DNA of 64,000 nucleotides from Apteryx mantelli (Eukaryota; Chordata; Aves; Apterygiformes; Apterygidae), in NCBI RefSeq assembly GCF_036417845.1, contig NC_090012.1, forward strand, positions 992,001 to 1,056,000. The letters are read 5' to 3'. The notes beneath the pieces are model-generated. The model made no database searches, had not been told where the DNA came from, and saw nothing but the letters and a program-made list of their open reading frames with translations. Of the stretch, positions 8,831-16,800 are shown piece after piece (position 1 is the first letter of the stretch; every line of letters begins with the position of its first letter). The position numbers and the translations under genes were made by a program.

Positions 8831-11800
8831 CGGGGCGCCCCGGGTCGGGAGGCGGCTCCCACCGCCGCCCCGGGCACCGGCAGCGGCACCGGCCGGGAAG
8901 GTGCCCTCGGTGCCGGCGGGGTGGGTCCCCCCCGGCAGGGTCCCCTCGGTGCCGGTACCGGCGGGGCGGGATCCCCCGGAGCCGGTGGGGAGGGTCCGCT
9001 CGGTGCCGGTGCCGGTGCCCCCCCCCCCCGGTGCGGGCATCCCCGGCTGCCCCGACCCCGGCGGCCGGCCGCGGCCGCGGGCGAGGAAGGGCCCAGGCGT
9101 CCGGGCCCGAACCCCGCCCCCCTGCTCCAACCCCCCGCCCCCCGCGGGCAGGAGGGCCCAGGCGTCCGGGACCCGGCGCCCCCCGCCGGGCACCTGCTGC
9201 CGCGCACTTGTCACCCCCCTCCCCGGCCCTGACCCCCCCCCTCCCTCGCTCCCCCGGGCCGGAGCCCCCGGACGCCTGGGCCCCCGGGGCTGGGGCGGGG
9301 GGTCCGTGTCCCCCTCCCCGTCCAGGATGCCGGGATTTGGGGATGGTCTGGGGGGATTTGGGGCACCTGGCCGGGGCGGGGGGTCCCTGTCCCGGCTGCA
9401 GGAATTTGGGGACAGTCTGGGGGGATTTGGGGCACCTGGCTGGGGCGGGGGGTCCCTGTCCTGGCTGCAGGGATTTGGAGACAGTCCGGGGGGATTTGGG
9501 GCACCCGGCTGGGGGGGTGTCTCTGTCCTGACTGCAGGAATTTGGGGACAGTCTGGGGGATTTGGGGCACCTGGCTGGGGGGGGGTCCCTTTCCCGGCTG
9601 CAGGAATTTGGGGACAGTCGGGGGGATTTGGGGCGCCCGGCTGGGGTGGGGGTCTGTGTCCCCCTCCCTGCCCAGGATGCCAGGATTTGGGGACAGTCTG
9701 GGGGGATTTGGGGCACCTGGCTGGGGCGGGGGGTCCCTGTCCTGGCTGCAGGGATTTGGGGACAGTCTGGGGGGATTTGGGGCACCTGGCTGGGGCGGGG
9801 GGGTCCCTGTCCTGGCTGCAGGGATTTGGGGACAGTCTGGGGGGATTTGGGGCGACCGGCTGGGGCGGGGGGTCTCTGTCCCAGCTGCAGGGATTTGGGG
9901 ACGGTCCGGGGGGATTTGGGGCACCTGGTCAGGGCGGGGGGTCCCTGTCCTGGCTGCAGGGATTTGGGGACAGTCTGGGGGGATTTGGGGCGACCGACTG
10001 GGGCGGGGGGTCTCTGTCCCAGCTGCAGGGATTTGGGGACGGTCCGGGGGGGATTTGGGGCACCTGGTCAGGGCGGGGGGTCCCTGTCCTGGCTGCAGGG
10101 ATTTGGGGACAGTCTGGGGGGATTTGGGGCGACCGACTGGGGCGGGGGGTCTCTGTCCCAGCTGCAGGGATTTGGGGACAGTCGGGGGGATTTGGGGGGG
10201 CCCGGCCGCCGGGGCGCGGGGGGGCCCGGCCGCCCTGACCCGCTGCCGCGCAGCCTCGGGGAGGAGTTCTACCGCGAGGCCATCGAGCACTGCCGCAGCT
10301 ACAATGCGCGGCTCTGCGCCGAGCGCAGCATGCGCCTGCCCTTCCTCGACTCCCAGACCGGCGTCGCCCAGAACAACTGCTACATCTGGATGGAGAAGAC
10401 GCACCGGGGGCCCGGTGAGCCCCCCCCGCTGCCGCCGCCGCCCCCGCCGCGGCCCCCTGCGCCCCGCCGCCGCCCTGGCACCCTCGCTGCATCCCCGGGC
10501 GCCCCGTCCCTGCACCCTGTCGTGTCGCTGTGCACCCACGGCCGCGGCCCCCTGCACCCGGCCGTGTCCTCCTGCGCCCTGCCACGTCCCCGTGCATCCC
10601 AGCTGCGTCCCCGTGCACCACGTCCCTCTGCACCCTGCCAGGTCCCCATGCGTCCCGCCAGGTCCCCATGCATCCCACCACATCCCCATGCGTCACGTCC
10701 CCATGCACCCTGCCATGTCCCCACGCGTCCCGCCAGGTCCCCATGCATCCCAGCTGTGTCCCCGTGCACCAGGTCCCCGTGCGCCCTGCCACGTCCCCAT
10801 GCATGCCAGCTGTGTCCCCGTGCACCATGTCCCCGTGCACCCTGCCACATCCCTGTGCATTCCACCTGTGTCCCCATGTGCCATGTCCCCGTGCATCCCA
10901 GCTGCGTCCCCGTGCGCCACGTCCCCGTGCACCCTACCATGTCCCCGTGCATCCCAGCTGCGTCCCCGTGCGCCACGTCCCCATGCGCCCTGCCACGTCC
11001 CTGTGCACCCCTGTGCCTGCCACGTCCCCGTGCATCCCAGCTGTGTCCCCGTGCACCACGTCCCCGTGCATCCTGCCATGTCCCCGTACACCCCTGCACC
11101 CTGCCACGTCCCCGTGCATCCCTGCTGTGTCCCCGTGTGCCATGTCCCCATGCACCCTGCCAGGTCCCCATGCATCCCGCCACGTCCCCATGTGCCACGT
11201 CCCCGTGCACCCTGCCACATCCCCGTACACCCCTGCACCCTGCCACGTCCCCGTGCATCCCAGCTGTGTCCCCGTGCACCACGTCCCCGTGCGCCCTGCC
11301 ACGTCCCCGTGCATCCCAGCTGCGTCCCCGTGCACCCTGCCATGTCCCTGTGCACCCTGTCCCCGCCACCCCCGGGCCCCCACGTTGTGTCCCGGTGCCC
11401 CCTGCACCCTGGCTGGGGCCCAGGGCTGGGGGGGGTCGGCGGGGGCCCTTGCGACCCTCCGGCCCCCCCAGGCCTGGCCCCGGGGCAGATCTACACGTAC
11501 CCGGCGCGGTGCTGGCGTAAGAAGCGGAGGCTGAACATCCTGGAGGACCCGCGGCTGCGGCCCTGTGAGTGCGGGGGGGCCCCGGGGCGGCCCGGCGCGG
11601 CCCCGCGCCCCCCCTGACCCCGCTCTGCCCCCAGACTGCGAGGCGCCCCTGAAGAAGGAGGGGGGGCTCCCCGAGGGGCCCGTGCTGGAGGCCCTGCTCT
11701 GCGCCGAGCCCGGCGACAAGAAGACGGAGCTCAAGGAGGAGGAGGCGGTGCTGGACTGCCAGGTGCGCCCCGTCCGTCCGTCCGTCCGTCCTGCCCCGTC

Positions 11801-12694
11801 CGTCCCTCCGTGTCTCCAGCCTCCGTCCGGCCATCCCTGGCCCGCGGGGGAGGGCGGCGGGGCGTCTGTCCGTGCAGCCGTCTGTGTGTCCGTGCATCTG
11901 CCCATGCAGCCCTGCATCCGTCCGTGCGTGTGGCTGTGTGTCCATGTGTCCGTCTGCGTGTCCGCGCATCCGCCCACATGTCTGTACATCCATGTGCACG
12001 TCTGTGAATCTGTCTGTGTCTGTGCATCCGTGTGTGTATCCACATGTCCACCTGCATATCCATGAACCTTCTTGCATGTCCGTGTGTCTGCCTACGTGTC
12101 CGTGCATCCGTGTGTATATGCATCTGTCTGTGTGTCCATGAGTCCGTCTGCGTGTCCATGTGTTCATTTGCAAGTCCATGTGTCCATCTGCGTGTCTGTC
12201 AGTCCATGTGTCTGTGAGTCCGTCTGGGTGTCTGTGAGTCTGTCCATGTGTCTGTCCATGTGTCTGTGCATCCATCCACGTGTCTGTGCATCCGTCCCCA
12301 TGTCTGTGAGTCTGTCTGGGTGTCTGTGAGTCCGTCCATGTGTCCATCCACGTGTCTGTGCATCCATCCACGTGCCTGTGCGTCCGTCCACACGTCCGTG
12401 TGTCCGTCGACGTGTCCATCCCTGAGCCGGGCTCTTGCAGAAGCAGCCGATGGGGGAGTTCCCGCACGACCTGGAGGGGGACGAGCTGGAGGACGACACC
12501 CCGCGGCGGAAAAACAAGGCCAAGGGCAAGGTGGGTGCTGGGGGGTCCGGGGAGCCCCGGGGGGGGGGGTCCCGGGGGGGTCTGCGCGCCCCGGCCTCAC
12601 CCCCGTCCCCCCCAGGCCTACGGCATCGGGGGCATGCGGAAGAGGCAGGACGCCACCACGCTGGAGGACCGGGACAAGCCTTACGTGTGCGACA
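5968..12694 (+). CDS. DPF1: DPF1 (BAF45B, neuro-d4), 5' half with two alternative first exons; 3' half lost at gap
   Basis: DPF1 is a subunit of neuronal BAF (SWI/SNF) chromatin remodellers; its C-terminal double PHD finger reads acetylated histone H3. Exons seen are 1A 5968-5999 or 1B 8677-8708 (alternative), then 10254-10414, 11472-11564, 11635-11762, 12441-12530 and 12616-12694. Both first exons end in phase 2 and join the second in frame, giving [11 protein letters not shown] or [11 protein letters not shown] followed by [13 protein letters not shown]. The Requiem/DPF N-terminal domain follows ([20 protein letters not shown]), then the basic [36 protein letters not shown] and [19 protein letters not shown], which leads into the C2H2 finger. 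[10 protein letters not shown] and [10 protein letters not shown] favour DPF1 over DPF2/DPF3. The zinc-finger exons are not in the window and should lie in or beyond the 13359-13558 gap. Confidence 0.93.
6055..7260. repeat. DPF1 intron minisatellite, core GGTGCACAGGGTGTCTG (about 17 bp)
   Basis: Roughly 1.2 kb of GTGTCTGGGGTGCACAG units and variants (GGTGTCAGGGGTGCACAG, GCTTCCAGGGTGCAC) directly follow exon 1A. Long frames on both strands read as Cys/Gly/His-rich repeats with no family signature, and are treated as artefacts. Confidence 0.85.
7320..8115. repeat. GT/GC alternating and TGTGCACA-rich repeat between the two DPF1 first exons
   Basis: A GCGTGCGTGCGTGTGCGCGTG stretch at about 7330-7362 gives way to imperfect 30-50 bp units containing GTGTGCACAGCC and CGAGGCGTGTGC, ending in GCGTGTGCGAGG units at about 8025-8110. 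No gene is supported. Confidence 0.8.
8403..8422 (-). promoter_or_regulatory. DPF1: ZNF143-like site at DPF1 promoter B
   Basis: Read on the minus strand this is AACTACATATCCCGGCATGC, a close match to the ZNF143/Staf element including its CATGC end. It lies about 255 bp upstream of the exon 1B ATG, in a CpG-rich, GC-box-like island (8330-8680). Confidence 0.65.
8677..8708 (+). CDS. DPF1: DPF1 alternative first coding exon 1B ([10 protein letters not shown])
   Basis: The layout is the same as exon 1A: 32 coding nt, phase 2, donor GTGAGT, nine of the first ten residues shared or similar. It follows its own CpG island. The split codon gives Cys instead of Ser at the junction. Human DPF1 has one commonly annotated N terminus, so this twin arrangement is unusual. 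Confidence 0.85.
8801..8830. repeat. (GCC)10 trinucleotide run in DPF1 intron 1B
   Basis: Ten consecutive GCC triplets lie just downstream of exon 1B, inside the CpG island. They are intronic for both first-exon forms. Confidence 0.9.
9315..10200. repeat. DPF1 intron minisatellite of about 69-70 bp, each unit with a splice-acceptor-like motif
   Basis: About 12-13 units contain GGATTTGGGGACAGTCTGGG, GGGGCACCTGGCTGGGGCGG and GTCCCTGTCCTGGCTGCAGG. The array ends about 50 bp before the genuine exon 2 acceptor at 10252-10253. Because 69 is a multiple of three, it reads as a Gly-rich 23-residue repeat. No coding role is supported. Confidence 0.85.
10254..10414 (+). CDS. DPF1: DPF1 exon 2: Requiem/DPF N-terminal domain
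   Basis: It encodes [20 protein letters not shown] through [20 protein letters not shown], near-identical to human DPF1. The acceptor is GCCGCGCAG and the donor GTGAGC, phase 2 in and phase 1 out. Confidence 0.96.
10500..11400. repeat. DPF1 intron 2 minisatellite of CCCCGTGCACC / CCCTGCCACGT units
   Basis: A short-period array of units such as CCCTGCCACGTCCCCGTGCA and CCCAGCTGTGTCCCCGTGCA fills nearly the whole intron. Long His/Pro/Ser-rich frames on both strands are repeat artefacts. Confidence 0.85.
11472..11564 (+). CDS. DPF1: DPF1 exon 3: basic segment [20 protein letters not shown]
   Basis: The 93-nt exon carries [18 protein letters not shown], the conserved basic and probably nuclear-localising stretch of d4 proteins, and NILEDPR, which is DPF1-like. 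Confidence 0.95.
11635..11762 (+). CDS. DPF1: DPF1 exon 4: [20 protein letters not shown]
   Basis: The exon ends in phase 0 at LDCQ before GTGCGC. It matches DPF1 closely ([14 protein letters not shown]). The few residues EYKI that human DPF1 has before CEAPL are absent, so the exon 3 donor is used slightly earlier here. Confidence 0.94.
11763..12440. repeat. DPF1 intron 4 minisatellite of GTCCGTCC / CATGTGTCTGTG units
   Basis: GTCC tetramers at 11770-11810 pass into about 600 bp of GTCCATGTGTCTGTGAGTCC-like units of variable length, ending about 15 bp before the exon 5 acceptor. No coding evidence. Confidence 0.85.
12441..12530 (+). CDS. DPF1: DPF1 exon 5: acidic segment [19 protein letters not shown]
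   Basis: The 90-nt phase-0 exon after CTCTTGCAG encodes [19 protein letters not shown] and a basic [10 protein letters not shown], as in human DPF1 (FPHDLEVEDLEDDIPRRKN). Confidence 0.94.
12616..12694 (+). CDS. DPF1: DPF1 exon 6: [20 protein letters not shown], entering the C2H2 finger
   Basis: The exon ends DKPYVCD plus one base before GTGAGT. PYVCD is the first cysteine strand of the Kruppel-like finger (family sequence continues ICGKRYKN), which must lie in the next exon, missing here. Confidence 0.94.
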
Positions 12695-12710
12695 GTGAGT
12701 ACGGCCGGGG

Positions 12711-13315
12711 GCCCAGGCATCCGGGCAGGGCTCGGCAGCGCGGGGACGGGGATGGGACCGCGGCGTCGCAGGGACGGGGGGCCCGGGCGTCCGGGCAGGG
12801 CTCGGCAGCGCGGGGACGGGGATGGGACCGCGGCGTCGCAGGGACGGGGGGCCCGGGCGTCCGGGCAGGGCTCGGCAGCGCGGGGACGGGGATGGGACCG
12901 CGGCGTCGCAGGGACGGGGGGCCCGGGCGTCCGGGCAGGGCTCGGCAGCGCGGGGACGGGGATGGGACCGCGGCGTCGCAGGGACGGGGGGCCCGGGCGT
13001 CCGGGCAGGGCTCGGCAGCGCGGGGACGGGGATGGGACCGCGGCGTCGCAGGGACGGGGGGCCCGGGCGTCCGGGCAGGGCTCGGCAGCGCGGGGACGGG
13101 GATGGGACCGCGGCGTCGCAGGGACGGGGGGCCCGGGCGTCCGGGCAGGGCTCGGCAGCGCGGGGACGGGGATGGGACCGCGGCGTCGCAGGGACGGGGG
13201 CCCGGGCGTCCGGGCAGGGCTCGGCAGCGCGGGGACAGCGATGGGACCGCGGCGTCGCAGGGACGGGGGGCCCGGGCGTCCGGGCAGGGCTCGGCAGCGC
13301 GGGGCGCTGCGGGGG
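12711..13315. repeat. 70-bp tandem repeat, about 8.5 nearly identical copies, next to the assembly gap
   Basis: GCCCGGGCGT recurs at 12781, 12851, 12921, 12991, 13061 and 13131, exactly 70 bp apart, then at about 13200 after one lost G. Copies are almost identical, which suggests recent expansion or gene conversion. The array runs to within 50 bp of the N run. Confidence 0.95.
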
Positions 13316-13358
13316 GCACGGCGGGGGGGCACGGCAGGGTGCCGGCCCCGCTGAGCCC

Positions 13359-13558
13359 NNNNNNNNNNNNNNNNNNNNNNNNNNNNNNNNNNNNNNNNNN
13401 NNNNNNNNNNNNNNNNNNNNNNNNNNNNNNNNNNNNNNNNNNNNNNNNNNNNNNNNNNNNNNNNNNNNNNNNNNNNNNNNNNNNNNNNNNNNNNNNNNNN
13501 NNNNNNNNNNNNNNNNNNNNNNNNNNNNNNNNNNNNNNNNNNNNNNNNNNNNNNNNNN
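13359..13558. other. Assembly gap of 200 N
   Basis: Exactly 200 unknown bases. The real missing length is likely larger, because the remaining DPF1 exons (C2H2 finger, PHD1, PHD2), its 3' UTR and most of the SIPA1L3 3' UTR are expected between 12694 and 13670. Confidence 0.98.
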
Positions 13559-13669
13559 TCACCTGCGCGCGGCCCCGTCCATGCGTCCGTCCGTGCGCCA
13601 GGCTGCAGCCGGCAGTCCGGCGCGCTGGGCCGGGGGGGGGGGGGGGGGGGGGCCCCCGCGGTTCCCCGC

Positions 13670-13819
13670 TCACAGCTCCTTCTTCTCCACGGCGCTGGAG
13701 AAGATCTCGGCGAACTTGCGGAGCTGCTCGTTGGCCGTCTGCGACTCCTCCTGCAGCCGCTGGTTGTTCTGGCGCAGGTTGGCCACCTCCGCCTGCAGCA
13801 CCACCTTGTCCTGCTTCTC
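13670..13819 (-). CDS. SIPA1L3: SIPA1L3 last exon: C-terminal coiled coil
   Basis: Fifty codons including stop: [20 protein letters not shown], then [20 protein letters not shown] and EKKEL. The heptad-like leucine spacing matches the leucine-zipper tail of SIPA1-family proteins. Four extra residues (SSAV) replace human CR before EKKEL. Confidence 0.95.
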   Translation of the reverse strand, partial: EKQDKVVLQAEVANLRQNNQRLQEESQTANEQLRKFAEIFSSAVEKKEL

Positions 13820-16800
13820 CTGCGGCACAGAGCCGGGGGGGTCCCGGTGCTGAGCGCCGCCTGGATCCGGCTCCCGGCACGCTCCAAGGGCCGGCGCTCC
13901 TGGGGATCCCCTGCTGCCGGAGCCGAGCCGCCAGGAAGGGAACCCGGCCGGAGCAGCTGCACGGCTCATCCTCGGCCGGGGGGGTGGGGGGGGGGGGGCC
14001 AAGCTCTCCTACCTTCTGCAGGTCGCTGTGCAGTTGCTTCAGCATGGCCTCCAGCTGGAACACCTTCCCCGTCAGGTCCAGGGGCGGCTCCTCGCTGCGC
14101 GGCACAGGACGGAGCCCGTGGGTGACCCGCCGCGGGGGCCGCGGGGACCCGCGCGGCCTGGCTGTCCCCCCCCCCCGGCCCCTCACCTCATGGTGGGCGT
14201 GCTGCGTGGCGTGGGCTGCCGCTCCGGGCCCAGGTGCGCGTGCACGGGGCTGTCGGGGCTCAGCGCCGAGTCGGCGAGGGAGAACAGCGAGACGGCTCTC
14301 TGCACTGCAAAGCCCAGCACGGCGTCACTGCCTGCCTCCGGAGCGCCCTGCTCCCGGCGAACCAGGGCTGGGACGAATCCCGGGGGAACAGGCGGGAGCA
14401 GCGGCAGCGTTTGCACCGCTGGGGTCCGCTCCCGAAGTGGTGCAACCGCGGGAGGCTGCAGTTCAGGGTGCCGGCGGCGCACGCTGCACCCCGTGCATGC
14501 ACGCGGCCCCCTCTCCCCGCGGGAGACCCCGGATGCTGCAGCGAGACCAGACGCCACCTCCCAGCCCCCCGGGGCCAAGGTCTTGGGAACTGGCTGCCGC
14601 TTTCCGTCTTGGGCCGCTCGGGCATTTCCTGGCTTTGTGCTGCGCCGAGGGTGGGTGCCCGGGAGCCGGGTCCCTCCGCCAGCTCCAAACAAAGCGCGGC
14701 ATCCCCGGAGTGCTGTGCTGGGAGGAGGCGGTGTGGGCAGCAGGATGGGGCGGGCTGGCCGGGAAAGCAGGAACGGGGCGGCCCCGAGCGCGGAGGCCGG
14801 AGGGACTGGCTTTGCCGGCTTGGCACGGGGAAGGCAAGGCAACGGGGCTGTTGCAAGCGCCGATCCGGGACGCGTCCCCGGGGCGCACAACAGCACCCGT
14901 CTCCCTCTACGCGCGCTGTCCCCCCGGGTGCAAACGCAGCCGCGCAGCCCCACGGCGCAGGGGGGGCCGGGCTGGGGTGAGCACCGGCTGTTCGGGGCCC
15001 CCGGAGGGCCACGGCAGCGGCCGGCCGCCCCGCGCACACCCTGGACCTGATGCGCGCCGCCCCCCCGCTCCGGTGTTTCTACCTTCGTAGGCTTTGGCCG
15101 CGTTGACCAGGCTGGACCACTCGAGACCCGCCGCCGTGTGTCGGGCAGAGGCATCATCCCCGGGTCGAGGCGCCTCATGGGCTTGTCCCGCGAGTCCGCC
15201 AGGGACAGCTCGGAGGCGGAAATCGTAGCTGGAGGGGGGGGGAAAACGCGGGGTGAGAGCGAGCTGCGCCCTCCAGACGCGGCCCCCGAGCCTAAACCTG
15301 CACCCGGGGAGACGCTGCCTGACACGGCTCCGCTCCCGGGATGGGACCAGAAACGCTGGGGATGGAGCCGGCTCCGCAGCGGGTGCTGGCGGGAAGGGAG
15401 GTTTTGGGGACGCTCAGCTTGGCTGAGCAGCGCGGGACGGGGCAGGGGCCGCGGGAGCCCCCACGGGGACGTGCCCTGCCGAAGCCCAGCCGCTTTCCCC
15501 ACGGAGCCGGTGGCGGGGCAGGGAAGGGGAACCCCCCCGCTCGCCGCGTCCTCGCCCCGGCACCCGCGTCCCCGCATCCCCGTGTCGCTCACATTTCTTC
15601 TCGGGGAGGCTGCCGTTGCCGGCCGGCGGGTGCTGCCGGCGGGTGGGCAGGGTGCTGGACGGGTAGGCGCTGGTGAAGAGGACGTCGGTGGCCAGCGACT
15701 GCTCGAAGCAGGCCGCGCTGGCGTAGCCGGCGTCCCGCCGCCCGCTGCACAGGCTTTCGTCCGACAGCGTCCGCTGCAGAGCTTTCTGCGGGGACTGGGG
15801 GGGGCGGAAATGGGGGGGACGTTTTCCCACGCGCCGCGCTCGGGCACCCCGCACAGCGTCAGGGCTGCCGTGCCGGCAGCGCGGGTGCGAGGCTGGGGCG
15901 CCCCGGGGGGGGGGTTGGAAGGGGCCCCGCTCACCCCGTCGCGCTCGGGCTCCGGGGCCGAGCTGTCCATGATGATGAGCTTCTTGAGGTCGTCCTCGAT
16001 GGTGGACTTGTAGCTCTTGCGGGGGGAGCGGAGGTCGCGCAGCGAGGCCCGCAGCCGCGGCTGCCCGAAGACGTTCTTGGTGCTCATGTCCACCTGCCTG
16101 CCACGGCGCCAGGGGCGGCTGAGACGGCACCGGCGCGGCGCCTCCCCTGCCGCCTCCCCGCCGACCCCCCCACCCTGCGCCAGCCGAACCCCGCGGGGCG
16201 CCGGCGTTGCCCCCCGCGGCACGGGGCGTCTCGGCAGCGGCTGCTCCGGGAGCGGAGCGGCAGGCGAGACCCCGAAACCCCGGGCGGCAGGGGACGAGCC
16301 CCGGAGCCGACCGCAGCCCCGCTCGGCTCTTCCGCTGCCGGCTCGGCGGCCGTAAAAGCGGAGGTAAGGCGGCGAGTCGCCTCCCGCCGAGCCGGGACTC
16401 GGCCAGAATGCTAACGACGGGCCCGCGGCACATCTGGCCGCGCCGATAACGAGCAAATCGCTGCACCACAGCAAATCAAAAGCTCTCGCCCCTTGGAGAG
16501 GTGCTGAGCCCAAGGGCTCTGCTCCCTGCGGATAAAAGGCTGCGGCTCTTTTTGGAGAGAGCGGCAGAGCTTTGCCCTCTGCTCCCGGGTGCTGCTGCAA
16601 ATCCCCCCGGCTGCGACGTCCCCCCGGGAGGCAGCAGCTCCGGGAGAGCCCCGCGCCCCCCCCGCCGAGCCCTGCCCGCGGGCTCGACCCCAGCGCTTAC
16701 TTCTTGGGGTCCGAGAAGGCCGCGGGGCGGGCGGGGGCGTCGTCGGCGCGCTTCCACCCCGCGGCGTGCTTGTTCCTGACCGTCTGCTTGGAGAAGAAGG

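Noticed and set aside
8706-10238. 510-codon Gly-rich plus frame in the DPF1 intron
   Set aside because: It starts at the exon 1B donor and runs through the 69-70-bp minisatellite; exon 2 is joined by splicing instead.
10380-12467. 695-codon minus frame rich in His, Asp and Thr
   Set aside because: Built from the CCCCGTGCACC and GTCCATGTG minisatellites plus antisense DPF1 exons.
15129-15150. Evidence that SIPA1L3 is a pseudogene
   Set aside because: All 20 exons, splice sites and catalytic residues are otherwise intact; a single GT dinucleotide error is the simpler reading.
14183-16600. Single 805-codon minus frame through several SIPA1L3 exons and introns
   Set aside because: It contains true exon peptides, but the splice sites and the human protein show the intervening parts are introns; the open frame reflects low stop density.
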